A stretch of 64,000 bases of DNA from assembly GCF_018402285.1 (NCBI RefSeq), contig NZ_JAGYJH010000006.1, positions 248,847-312,846 on the forward strand, written 5' to 3'. Source of the DNA: Hyphomonas sp. GTDB lineage: Bacteria > Pseudomonadota > Alphaproteobacteria > Caulobacterales > Hyphomonadaceae. This document shows positions 38,918-48,040 of this stretch, in pieces. The translations under genes and the position numbers were made by a program. The notes beneath the pieces are model-generated. The model was not told the origin of the DNA and made no database searches. It saw only the letters and a list, made by a program, of their open reading frames with translations. Every line of letters starts with the position of its first letter. The first letter of the stretch is position 1.

Positions 38918-39819
38918 CAGGAGTCTCCCGCGCCGGCCTTCTTGCCGAGGGCGGCTTCGGGCATTTTTTCGTTCGGGCGGAGCGCGATGACAAGTACGCC
39001 CGACAGCGAGACGATGGCGCCGAGGATGAGGCGCAGGGTGAGCGGCTCGTTCAAGAGGGCGATGCCGAAGATGACGCCCCAGATGGGGGTCATCAGGGTA
39101 AGCGGGGAGAGAAGGGAGACGTCATACTTCTTCAGGAGGCTGTAGAAGGCCGAATGGCCGAACACCGAGACGCCGAGGATGGCGAAGGCGCTGGCAGCCC
39201 AGACCATCCAGCCGCCGTCGATATAGGTCGCCAGCTGGTTTTCCTCGATGGCGAAGGAAAGAGCAAAGAGCGGCGCGAAGCTGAAGAGGCCGACCCAGGC
39301 CTGCATGCGCAGGCCGGAGATCTGCGGCATGCGCTTCATCACGATGCCGCCCGCCGAGCCGATGAAGGCGGAGGCGACGATGTAGAGGAGGCCGAAGGAG
39401 ACCGAGAAGTTTGCCGGGTCCAGCGCGATGATGATGACACCGAGGAAGGCCAGCGTGATGCCGATGGCGCGGCGCCAGCGGATGACTTCGCCCAGGAACA
39501 GCATGCTCATCAAAGTGGAGAAAGGCACGCCGAGCTGACCTGTGACGGCGGCGGCGGAGGCGTCTGCGTGTTGCAGGCCGATGAAGAGCAGCGAGAAATG
39601 GACGCTGCCGATCATGATCGAGACGAAGAACAGCGTGCGCAGGTTGGGCGGGCGCGGGAAGAGGAACGGCACAAGGCAGACCGCGACGCCGAGGAAGCGC
39701 AGCGCGGCAAAGAAGATTGGCGGAATGGCCATGTCGGCCACAGCCCAGCGCGTGACGACGAGGTTCAGCCCCCAGACGAGGCAGACAGCGCAAAGCAGGA
39801 TAAAGTCACGAACGGCCAT
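38917..39819 (-). CDS. EamA/DMT family transporter
   Basis: 10-TM DMT pattern; VWGLNLVVTRWAVADMAIPPIFFAALRF. Confidence 0.86.
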   Translation of the reverse strand: MAVRDFILLCAVCLVWGLNLVVTRWAVADMAIPPIFFAALRFLGVAVCLVPFLFPRPPNLRTLFFVSIMIGSVHFSLLFIGLQHADASAAAVTGQLGVPFSTLMSMLFLGEVIRWRRAIGITLAFLGVIIIALDPANFSVSFGLLYIVASAFIGSAGGIVMKRMPQISGLRMQAWVGLFSFAPLFALSFAIEENQLATYIDGGWMVWAASAFAILGVSVFGHSAFYSLLKKYDVSLLSPLTLMTPIWGVIFGIALLNEPLTLRLILGAIVSLSGVLVIALRPNEKMPEAALGKKAGAGDS

Positions 39820-39869
39820 GATGGGTTGGGCCCTATCAGGCTTTGGCGGCGATTGGCAGGGGGCGCGTG

Positions 39870-39939
39870 GGGGTAAGGCGGCAGGGAAGGTATGCCGGGG
39901 GCTGCCAGGTGGCGCGCGCCCCCTCCCTGGCCTTACCCC
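39870..39939. repeat. Interrupted inverted repeat in intergenic region
   Basis: GGGGTAAGGC (39870-39879) / GCCTTACCCC (39930-39939). Confidence 0.5.
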
Positions 39940-39984
39940 TTGTCTGGGAGAAAGGATGTGTCGTGCCTGGGCAGGCGCGCCCTG

Positions 39985-40848
39985 TTACTTGCCGAGACGG
40001 TTCACCGGTAAACGCAGGTAAGTCTGGCCGTCGGATTCAGCAGGTGGGAGGCGGCCGGCTCGGATGTTGACCTGCAGGGACGGAAGGATCAGGCGCGGGG
40101 CGGCGAGGGTCTGGTCGCGGGCAGTGCGCATGGCGACGAAATCTTTTTCTGTGATCCCGTCATGAACGTGGACATTGGCCGCGCGGTGCTCGGCGACGGT
40201 CGATTCCCAGGCATAGTCCGAGCGGCCTTCCGGGAGATAGTCATGGCCGGTGAAGATGCGGGTTTCCGGCGGCAGGGCGAGCAGCTTGCGGATCGATTGG
40301 TAGAGCGCGTGGGCATCGCCGCCGGGAAAGTCTGCCCGCGCGGTGCCATAGTCGGGCATGAAGACGGTGTCGCCGACAAAGGCCGCGTCACCGATCAGAT
40401 AGGTGAGGCAGGCGACCGTATGGCCCGGCGTATGCAGTACTCGGATGGTTTCCTTGCCCAGCGTTATCTCGTCCCCCTCATTGAAGAGCGCGTCGAAGAC
40501 GCTGGCGTCCGGCGTATCCGGCGTGGGGCCGAACATCGGGCGGAAGATTTTCTGGACATCAGTAATGTGGGCCCCGATGCCGACCCGGGCGCCGGTCATC
40601 TGGCGGATGTAATCGGCTGCCGAGAGATGGTCGGCATGGGCATGGGTGTCGAGCGCCCAGGCTATTTCCAGCTCTTTGGCTTTTGCCGCAGCAAGGACGG
40701 CATCGGCCGACTTCGTGGAGAGGCGCCCGGGGGCGGGATCAAAGTCCAGTACCGGATCGATGATGACCGCCTGGCGGGTGGCCTTGTCCCAGACGAGATA
40801 GGTGACCGTGTTTGTCGCGGAGTCGAAAAAAGCTTTGATCTCGGGCAT
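39985..40848 (-). CDS. MBL-fold metallohydrolase (persulfide dioxygenase/Blh-like)
   Basis: LDTHAHADHLSAADYIRQMTGARVGIGAHI, HTPGHTVACLTYLIGDAAFVGDTVFMPDYGTARADFPGG. Confidence 0.9.
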   Translation of the reverse strand: MPEIKAFFDSATNTVTYLVWDKATRQAVIIDPVLDFDPAPGRLSTKSADAVLAAAKAKELEIAWALDTHAHADHLSAADYIRQMTGARVGIGAHITDVQKIFRPMFGPTPDTPDASVFDALFNEGDEITLGKETIRVLHTPGHTVACLTYLIGDAAFVGDTVFMPDYGTARADFPGGDAHALYQSIRKLLALPPETRIFTGHDYLPEGRSDYAWESTVAEHRAANVHVHDGITEKDFVAMRTARDQTLAAPRLILPSLQVNIRAGRLPPAESDGQTYLRLPVNRLGK

Positions 40849-40891
40849 CTCGGCCTCCTCTTCAGGGTTTGCGGACGTCTGTGTTCCTGCC

Positions 40892-40932
40892 AATATATGA
40901 AATACTTCTAAATTAGCAAGTTATCATATATT
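40892..40932. promoter_or_regulatory. AT-rich palindromic candidate operator between the MBL and TauE genes
   Basis: AATATATGA (40892-40900) / TCATATATT (40924-40932) perfect 9-bp arms in an otherwise GC-rich region, between two divergent starts. Confidence 0.55.
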
Positions 40933-40943
40933 TGATACTGGAC

Positions 40944-41786
40944 ATGGCACGCAGACACGCGAAGGTGGGTCGGCCAGGGAGCGGGACGCAAACGGAACTT
41001 GTGCCAATCGTCATTCTCGCCGCGATCCTCAGCGGAGTGGTCGTCGGAGTTTTCCTCGGTACATTTGGCGGAGGCGGCAGCGTTCCGGCCGCGCCGCTGC
41101 TGATCTATGCGGTTGGCGTGAATGATCCGCACGTGGCAATCGGCACGTCAGCAGCGGCGGTGGCGGCGATTGCTGCGGTGAGCGTGATCGGCCATTGGCG
41201 GCCCAAGCGGGTGAAAAGGCCGTGCGCGGGGATATTTGCGCTGGCCGGTATTGCAGGGTCGATTGCCGGGTCGCAGCTTGCGCTGAGGGTGGATGGCCCC
41301 TGGCTGCTGCTGGCCTTTTCCGCGGTCATGGCCGCGATTGGCCTGTCGATGTTTCGCAAGCCCAAGGGTCTGGTGGATCCGGATGTGCGTATCACGGCGG
41401 CCATCATGGCGCGGATTGTGCCGCTGGGCGTGCTCACCGGGCTGGCGGCAGGCTTTTTCGGAATAGGGGGCGGGTTCCTCATCGTGCCCGGCCTTATGTC
41501 GGCGACGGGGATGACGCTTTCCAGTGCAATGGCTTCTTCGCTGGCCTCCGTGGCGCTGTTTGTGGCGACGACCTCTGCCAATTATGCCCTTGCCGGATAT
41601 GTGGACCTGAAAATGGCCGGGCTGCTGCTGGCGGGCGGGACCGTGGGCGGGGTAGCAGGTGTGCAGGTGGCCAAGGTCCTGGCCGGGCGGGTTTCGCTGG
41701 CCCGCAAAGGCTTTGCTGCCATGATTGTGGGGGTGGCGGGCTATGTCGGCTGGAACGCTGTGCTTGGAATTGCCGCAACCTCCTGA
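40944..41786 (+). CDS. Sulfite exporter TauE/SafE (TSUP) family protein
   Basis: GVVVGVFLGTFGGGGSVPAAPLLIYAVGV and GLAAGFFGIGGGFLIVPGLMSATGM duplicated TSUP motifs. Confidence 0.9.
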   Translation: MARRHAKVGRPGSGTQTELVPIVILAAILSGVVVGVFLGTFGGGGSVPAAPLLIYAVGVNDPHVAIGTSAAAVAAIAAVSVIGHWRPKRVKRPCAGIFALAGIAGSIAGSQLALRVDGPWLLLAFSAVMAAIGLSMFRKPKGLVDPDVRITAAIMARIVPLGVLTGLAAGFFGIGGGFLIVPGLMSATGMTLSSAMASSLASVALFVATTSANYALAGYVDLKMAGLLLAGGTVGGVAGVQVAKVLAGRVSLARKGFAAMIVGVAGYVGWNAVLGIAATS

Positions 41787-41911
41787 CTTATCGTGCGTTT
41801 AGAATTGCAGCGGCCCTGCGAAAGGTTGCTAAATCCGCCGCAAAGCGCTGATATATGAACCAGCAGGGTTAACTTGGCATGGGCCGCAGGGCCCCGCAGG
41901 GAGATTGAGTG

Positions 41912-42631
41912 ATGGGCCTGATCTGGTGGATTATGCCATCGATTGCGGGGGTTATCGGCCTCCTTCTCCTGTTCGCAGGATTTGGGAAGCTGGCAAACCT
42001 CAAGCCGTTTGCCGGCGTGACCCGGCTGGCTTTCGGCACCGGCTTTGTCGGGATTGCCGGAATGGTCGCCTTCATCGGGCTGAACATGCAGACCTACAAG
42101 CGGCTGACCTATGAACGCCCTGTAGCAGTCGTGAAGTTTGTAGCCGTCCCCGGGCAAGAAGATGCGTTCACCGCCGACGTGACCTTTTCGGACGGGACGC
42201 AGCTCCTTCAGGCGGACGGGACACAGCCGGTGTTTCGTGGCAACGAATGGCAGATCGGCGCGCGGGTGATCAAGTTCAAGCCAATGGCGAATATCCTCGG
42301 ATATGACTCGGTTTACCGGATCGAGCATATGCGCTCGACCAATGCCATGCAGTTTTCCTCCGAGGCCGTGACCGAAGGCAAGATTGACGGCATACGGATC
42401 GTGACCGAAGAGCCGGGCATCGACATTTCCAAGCTGGCCGATACCCATGGCTCGCGTTTCGGCATCGACGCCGAATACGGATCGGCGACCTATCAGCCGA
42501 TGGGTGACGGGTTTGAATATGAAGTCTCGATCACGCAGGACGCCCTGATCGCGCGCCCGACCGAGGCAACCCGCACGGCGATCCAGTCCAATGCCTATCC
42601 GGGCTTTCTTCCCTCCAAAAAGGCAGACTGA
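41912..42631 (+). CDS. Conserved membrane-anchored hypothetical protein
   Basis: Two N-terminal TM segments then soluble domain; start overlaps operon spacing with next gene (ATGA-type junction at 42631). Confidence 0.7.
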   Translation: MGLIWWIMPSIAGVIGLLLLFAGFGKLANLKPFAGVTRLAFGTGFVGIAGMVAFIGLNMQTYKRLTYERPVAVVKFVAVPGQEDAFTADVTFSDGTQLLQADGTQPVFRGNEWQIGARVIKFKPMANILGYDSVYRIEHMRSTNAMQFSSEAVTEGKIDGIRIVTEEPGIDISKLADTHGSRFGIDAEYGSATYQPMGDGFEYEVSITQDALIARPTEATRTAIQSNAYPGFLPSKKAD

Positions 42632-43257
42632 TGAACCCCTGGGAGCGATATGTTGTCCCCAGCCTGATCTCATGCGCGTGCTCGACCAAGCCGATCATGA
42701 AGCAGCGGGCGAAAGTTGTTCCGAAGGCGGACGGGGTTGTGCTGGAGCTCGGCTGTGGATCGGGTACCAATTTTGCGATGTATGACGGCGCGAAGGTCGA
42801 CCATCTTTATGCGCTGGAGCCGGCGCCGGGGATGATCGCCAAGGCAAAGCGCACGGCGAGCGAGCTGGGCATCGGCAAGAGTATCGACTTTCTCGAGACG
42901 GGCGCAGAAGCCATTCCGCTGGCGGACAATTCGGTGGATACCGCCGTGATCACTTTCGTGCTCTGCACGATCCCGGACTGGAAGTCTGCGCTGGCCGAGA
43001 CCAAGCGCGTGCTTAAGCCCGGCGGCAAGATACTCTTCACCGAGCACGGGCTGGCGCCCGACGAAGGTGTTGCCAAATGGCAGCGCCGGGTGGAGCCCGT
43101 CTGGAAGGCGCTGGCGGGCGGGTGCCATCTGACGCGCGACACGCAGGCGATGCTGCGCGCGGCGGGGTTTGAGCCGCAAGGCGCTGAGACAATGTATCTG
43201 CCCGGCACGCCGAAATTTGCCGGCTATGTCAGCTGGGGTGCGGCACGGGCCGTCTGA
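42631..43257 (+). CDS. Class I SAM-dependent methyltransferase
   Basis: VVLELGCGSGTNFAMYDGAKVDHLYALEPAPGM. Confidence 0.9.
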   Translation: MNPWERYVVPSLISCACSTKPIMKQRAKVVPKADGVVLELGCGSGTNFAMYDGAKVDHLYALEPAPGMIAKAKRTASELGIGKSIDFLETGAEAIPLADNSVDTAVITFVLCTIPDWKSALAETKRVLKPGGKILFTEHGLAPDEGVAKWQRRVEPVWKALAGGCHLTRDTQAMLRAAGFEPQGAETMYLPGTPKFAGYVSWGAARAV

Positions 43258-43270
43258 GGCGGGCCTGACG

Positions 43271-44098
43271 ATGCGCCGGCCGCCCTATCTTCCTTTCCTG
43301 AATGGTCCTTTGAGCCTTGCGCCGGGGCTGCGTCCGATTGCGCCGGAAAGCTGGCTGTGTCCGGATACAGAAGCGCATGTTCTGCAAGAAAAGCGGGCGC
43401 TGATGGCCGCCCGGCGCGGCGAGGTGTATGGCGCGCGAGATGGCAGCGAGCTGGCGGCGCTGGAGCTGGCAGCGGCCGTGCACGGCTTGGCGGGGCCGGC
43501 GGCGGGGGTGTGGAAGAGCGCGCTGGAAGGGGCGGCGAGCGCGGTCTCCGATGATATCTGTATACTGATCAAGGACAGGGAGGGGCTGTGGCGGCTGGAG
43601 GCAGCATGCCTCTGCGCACCGACGTTCTGGCGGCTCGACGAGAAGCTGGGCGAACCTCTGGGCGGGTTGCACGGGCCGGTGCCCGGGGCCAATCCGGGGA
43701 TGGTGGGGCGCATTCACCGCATGTTTGACGCGCTGCGGCCCGGGCAGGTGCTGGAGCGGTTCAACTGGACGGTTCAGCCTGGGACGGAGCGGTTTACCCC
43801 GTCACAGGCTGGGTTCACGGCGGTGGCCGCCGGAATGGATGAAGCGGGCGCGCTGGACGCGCTCTGGCTGCGAGTGGAGCGGCAGACAATCTCGAAGCTG
43901 GAAATTTCAGGCGCGGTGGTATTCACCATCCGGGTGGCGATTGATCCGCTGCGGGCGGCGCTGGAGGGGGCAGAAAGGTGCGAGGCGTTTGCGGCCGCGT
44001 GGGACGGGATTGATCCGGTGCTGGCAGACTATAAGGGCTGGCCGCATTATCAGCGGCTGGTTCGCGCGGCGCTGGCGCAGGCGGGGAGCGCGCGCTAA
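43271..44098 (+). CDS. DUF3445 family protein (heme-dependent oxidative N-demethylase-like)
   Basis: LAPGLRPIAPESWLCPDTEAHVLQEKRALMAAR and WRLDEKLGEPLGGLHGPVPGAN..FNWTVQPGTERFTPS layout. Confidence 0.75.
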   Translation: MRRPPYLPFLNGPLSLAPGLRPIAPESWLCPDTEAHVLQEKRALMAARRGEVYGARDGSELAALELAAAVHGLAGPAAGVWKSALEGAASAVSDDICILIKDREGLWRLEAACLCAPTFWRLDEKLGEPLGGLHGPVPGANPGMVGRIHRMFDALRPGQVLERFNWTVQPGTERFTPSQAGFTAVAAGMDEAGALDALWLRVERQTISKLEISGAVVFTIRVAIDPLRAALEGAERCEAFAAAWDGIDPVLADYKGWPHYQRLVRAALAQAGSAR

Positions 44099-44368
44099 AT
44101 TGTGCTTCGCGGGAGGACATAAGGCAGCTGTCTGAAGCAAGGGAACGCTGCTGGGTCGCGGAGTTTGAGGGCGATTTCGTGATCTTCCTGCCTGACTGGA
44201 AAGCCTTCAACCAGCCGGTTGCCAAGAACGGGGATGTTGGTATCTGGCAAGAGACTTGTACGATTCGCCCCGGAAGCTGCCGCAACATATATGGCGACAT
44301 GCCCGCCTATGGACTTGGCCTGGCGGCCCCATTGAGGCCGGCGGGCGGAAAACACTGAGGACCTGCAG

Positions 44369-44806
44369 ATGCAATACTGGCTGATGAAATCGGAGCCTGA
44401 CGCCTGGAGCTGGGAGCAGCAGGTAAAGAAGGGCGAGGCCGGCGAGATCTGGTCGGGCGTGCGCAATTACACCGCGCGCAATCACATGCGCGAGATGAAG
44501 CTTGGTGACCAGGTGTTCTTCTACCACTCCAATATCGGGCTGGAGATTGTTGGCGTGTGCGAGGTGTGTGAGCTGTCAAAGCCCGATCCGACGACGGACG
44601 ATGCGCGTTGGGATTGCGTGACCATCCGCGCGCTGGCGCCGATGCCGAAGCCGGTGACGCTGAAGGACGTCAAAGCCAATCCGAAGCTGTCGGAGATGAG
44701 CCTTGTTGCGTCGTTTCGTCTGTCCGTGCAGCCGGTGACGGCGGCCGAATGGAAAGAGGTCTGCCGCATGGGCGGCATGGACCCGAAGACGCTGAAGGCG
44801 GTTTAG
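44369..44806 (+). CDS. EVE domain-containing protein
   Basis: QYWLMKSEPDAWSWEQQVKKGE..WSGVRNYTARNHMREMKLGDQVFFYHSN. Confidence 0.93.
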   Translation: MQYWLMKSEPDAWSWEQQVKKGEAGEIWSGVRNYTARNHMREMKLGDQVFFYHSNIGLEIVGVCEVCELSKPDPTTDDARWDCVTIRALAPMPKPVTLKDVKANPKLSEMSLVASFRLSVQPVTAAEWKEVCRMGGMDPKTLKAV

Positions 44807-44809
44807 GGC

Positions 44810-45340
44810 TCAGCCCCTGTTGCCATCCTCAAAGCTCGCCAGTGTCCATTCGGCGAAGCGTTCCAGATTGCCGCCGGTGAAGAGGAAGCCGGCGACGCCG
44901 GCGGCCTTGGCCGCTTCGATGTCGGCCTCCTTGTCGCCGATGAGGAAGCTGGCTTCGCGTTTCACCGGAAAATCCGACATGGCGCGCAGGAGCATGCCGG
45001 GCTTGGGTTTCCGGTCGAAACTGTCCTTCCGGTAACGGAGGTTTTCGCCTTCCTCATGGAAGGGGCAGAAATAGATCCGGTCGATGCGCGCGCCCTTTTC
45101 GGCAAGGCGCGCCTGCATCCAGTCATGCAGGGCGTGCATGTCGTCTTCTGTGTAATAGTTACGGGCAATTCCGGACTGGTTGGTGACGATGAAGACGTAC
45201 CAGCCGCGCCGGTTAAAGGCGGCGATGGCCTCGGCGGCGCCTTCGATGAATTCGAAGTCGCCGATGCGGCTGACATAGCCCCGGTCGATATTGATGACGC
45301 CGTCTCTGTCCAGGAAGAGGGCGGGGCGCTGTTTGCTCAT
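44810..45340 (-). CDS. gmhB: D-glycero-beta-D-manno-heptose 1,7-bisphosphate 7-phosphatase-like HAD-IIIA
   Basis: PALFLDRDGVINIDRGYV, VFIVTNQSGIARNYYTEDDMHALHDWM, RKPKPGMLLRAM; ATG at 45340 preferred. Confidence 0.87.
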   Translation of the reverse strand: MSKQRPALFLDRDGVINIDRGYVSRIGDFEFIEGAAEAIAAFNRRGWYVFIVTNQSGIARNYYTEDDMHALHDWMQARLAEKGARIDRIYFCPFHEEGENLRYRKDSFDRKPKPGMLLRAMSDFPVKREASFLIGDKEADIEAAKAAGVAGFLFTGGNLERFAEWTLASFEDGNRG

Positions 45341-45482
45341 GGGCTCTATGTGGCAGCTTCGCGGGAGGATGCAATCCTCTCCAGAGGCGCGAAGGGCATC
45401 GACAGTCAAGGTCTTCTGCGGAACAATCGTGTTCCGGGGCAGGCCGGGGAACGCCTTTGCAGCAAAATGACAGGGGACAGTG

Positions 45483-45752
45483 ATGGAAGCATACATTCCG
45501 CTGATCGTGAGCGCGCTGGGCGGCACGATCCTCGGGCCGGTTTTGTCGAAGCTGCTGGGTGGCAGCGCCATGATGGGCGTTTTCGGCGGCATTCTCGGGG
45601 GTGTCGGGGCTCATTACGGGGCTGACGCGGCCAGCACCGGGCAATTACTCGGCAGTTCACCGGTCATGGTCCACCTGCAGGATCTTCTGGAAGGCGGCAT
45701 TGGCGGGGGCATTGTCGGAATGCTCGGCGGCGCCCTTCTCAGGAAGCCCTGA
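45483..45752 (+). CDS. Small Gly-rich membrane protein, hypothetical
   Basis: Glycine-zipper-like hydrophobic sequence; RBS AGGGG upstream. Confidence 0.6.
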   Translation: MEAYIPLIVSALGGTILGPVLSKLLGGSAMMGVFGGILGGVGAHYGADAASTGQLLGSSPVMVHLQDLLEGGIGGGIVGMLGGALLRKP

Positions 45753-45782
45753 AACACGCCTGCCCGGTGCCGGCATGCCTTG

Positions 45783-47054
45783 TCAGGCAGATGTCGCGGG
45801 CAGGGCGCCCCGGTTTGCCGCCACCCCGCGCAGGAATGGCAGGAACGCGGCCGCAGTGAGCAGCCCGGCGAGCAGGAAGGCGGCGCCGCCAAACTGGACC
45901 GGTGCCCCGTCATGCGAAAAGCTGAACAGGGCGGCGCTCATGATCAGGGGACCGATGATCATGCCTAGGGCGTTGAGGCTGGAGGCGGCGCCCTGCAGCT
46001 CGCCCTGGGCGTCAGGCGGGGTGAGGCTCGACATGAGGGCATTGGTGGCCGGCATGGTCACGCCGCCGAGCGCGCTGATTGGAATGATCAGATAGGCCAG
46101 GAGAGGCTGGCCGGCAAAGGCAAAGCCGAGCATGGCGATGATGTTGACAATGTAGCCGAAGACGATTGTGCGCACGCTGCCAAGACGCTTCAGGATAAAG
46201 CCCATGAGGCCGGCCTGGACAACGGCTGCGCCGACGCCGACTGCGCCGAGGGAGAGGCCGATCTGCATGGGTGACCAGTCATAGCGGATTTCGCCATGTA
46301 TCGACCAGGTGGCTGGATAGACGGTGTGCGCGAGGAAGAATATGCCGCTGGCGATGAGGAACCAGGAGACCTTCGGAAGTTTGGAGAAATGGCGCGCGGC
46401 GCCCAGCGGATTGGCGCGTTTGAAGGCTAGCGCGCGGCGGCGCTCCCGTGGCAGGGATTCGGGCAGGACAAAGACGCCATAAATGAAATTGAGCAGGGCA
46501 AGCGCGACGGCCGCGAAGAAGGGGATACGGGGCCCAATCTCGCCCAGCAGCCCGCCGATCACCGGGCCGAAGATGAAGCCCAGCCCAAAGGAAGCGCCGA
46601 TGAAACCGAAGGCGCGGCCGCGTTCTTCCGGTGTGGTGGTATCGGCGATATAGGCATTGGCGGTTGAGAAGGTGGCCCCGGAGATGCCCGCCAGTGCGCG
46701 GCCGAGGAAGAGGATCCAGATGTTTGGGGCAAGTGCCATGAGGAGGAAGTCGAGCCCCAGCATGGCCATGGAGACAAGCAGCACCGGGCGGCGGCCAAAC
46801 CTGTCTGACAGGGCGCCGATCAGTGGGCCGAAGAGGAAATTCATCACGGCATAGGTGGCTGCCAGGGCGCCGATCCACAAAGTGGCACCGGAGGCGGGAA
46901 CATGGGCGAGGTCCTGGATGAGGCTCGGCAGGACCGGTATGATAAGGCCAAAGGCCAGATGGTCGATGAAGACCGTCACCAGCACGAAGAAGAATGCGTT
47001 TCGGCCCGGGCGGCGGACGGCGGCGGTGTCGGTCATGGCCCGGACTGTCGGCAA
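45783..47054 (-). CDS. TCR/Tet-type MFS transporter
   Basis: FLFGPLIGALSDRFGRRPVLLVSMAMLGLDFLLMALAP, ISGATFSTANAYIADTTTPEERGRAFG. Confidence 0.92.
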   Translation of the reverse strand: MPTVRAMTDTAAVRRPGRNAFFFVLVTVFIDHLAFGLIIPVLPSLIQDLAHVPASGATLWIGALAATYAVMNFLFGPLIGALSDRFGRRPVLLVSMAMLGLDFLLMALAPNIWILFLGRALAGISGATFSTANAYIADTTTPEERGRAFGFIGASFGLGFIFGPVIGGLLGEIGPRIPFFAAVALALLNFIYGVFVLPESLPRERRRALAFKRANPLGAARHFSKLPKVSWFLIASGIFFLAHTVYPATWSIHGEIRYDWSPMQIGLSLGAVGVGAAVVQAGLMGFILKRLGSVRTIVFGYIVNIIAMLGFAFAGQPLLAYLIIPISALGGVTMPATNALMSSLTPPDAQGELQGAASSLNALGMIIGPLIMSAALFSFSHDGAPVQFGGAAFLLAGLLTAAAFLPFLRGVAANRGALPATSA

Positions 47055-47137
47055 GGCGCAGCCCCAGTCAAACGAAATTGTGCATCATCTGCGCGGGGGG
47101 CTTGGCAGAGGCCGGGGAAAGCTGCGATTCAGGAGCG

Positions 47138-47749
47138 ATGGCGAGCGAGCTTCCGATCACGCGAAACCCTGCAAGCGCTGAAACCGCAGAGGCGGTCCGC
47201 TGCGCCGTGCGGCTGGCGACACAGATGGGCAGCTCGCGGCTGGCGCGGATCGAGGACGCGGCGGGGCTTTATACGCTGCTGTCTGACCCGGCGGTGCATG
47301 CGCCGATCTATACACTGCCGCGGCCGCTGACGGAGCGCAGTGTCGAGGACTTCATCGAGACGCATCTGCTTGAGCGCGAAGTGGGCATTGGGCTGCTGTT
47401 CCTGCGCGAGGGTGAGGGCGGGCAGATCCTCGGCTATTCGGATGTGCAGGTCTGGCCGGAGTTTGGGGCAGGCGAGCTTGGCGGGGCCTTGCATCCCTCC
47501 CTCCATGGGCAGGGGAGCGGCGCGCGCGGGGCGGCTGAAAGCTTTGGCTGGATGTTCGAGGCGCTGGGGCTGGGACTGATCTGCGAGACAGCGTCGCTCG
47601 ACAATGTGGCGACGCAGCGTCTGCTGGACGGGCTGGGCTTCCGCCGCATGGGGGAGGTGACGAGCCTGCGCAGCGACGGGACGAGCCGGGCGAGCCTTGT
47701 CTGGGAGATGACCCGGAGCGAGTGGGAAGGCCGTCACCGTAAAGACTGA
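47138..47749 (+). CDS. GNAT family N-acetyltransferase (RimJ/RimL-like)
   Basis: LGGALHPSLHGQGSGARGAAE..ICETASLDNVATQRLLDGLGF. Confidence 0.83.
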   Translation: MASELPITRNPASAETAEAVRCAVRLATQMGSSRLARIEDAAGLYTLLSDPAVHAPIYTLPRPLTERSVEDFIETHLLEREVGIGLLFLREGEGGQILGYSDVQVWPEFGAGELGGALHPSLHGQGSGARGAAESFGWMFEALGLGLICETASLDNVATQRLLDGLGFRRMGEVTSLRSDGTSRASLVWEMTRSEWEGRHRKD

Positions 47750-47785
47750 TTGCCAGCGCGCGGGAGACCGGCTAGCGGGCGCGCC

Positions 47786-48040
47786 ATGACGATCACGGAA
47801 ATCCTGATTGAAGCGGCTGGCTGGTCCGGCGCGGTGCTGATTCTGGGCGCCTATATCCTCTTGTCGCTCGGGCGTCTGCAGGGGAATTCACCGGCCTATC
47901 AATGGGCCAATGTGATCGGAGCGGCAGGGTTTATCCTCAACAGCGGTTATCACGGGGCAATCCCGTCAGTGGCGATCAACATCCTGTGGGTGGCGATCGG
48001 CGTGTTCGCGCTGTGGCGGATCTACAAGGCGGCGGCCTAG
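47786..48040 (+). CDS. Small membrane protein (CBU_0592-like domain)
   Basis: AAGWSGAVLILGAYILLSLGRLQGNSPAYQWANVIGAAGFILNSGYHGAIPSVAINILWVAIGVFAL. Confidence 0.75.
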   Translation: MTITEILIEAAGWSGAVLILGAYILLSLGRLQGNSPAYQWANVIGAAGFILNSGYHGAIPSVAINILWVAIGVFALWRIYKAAA

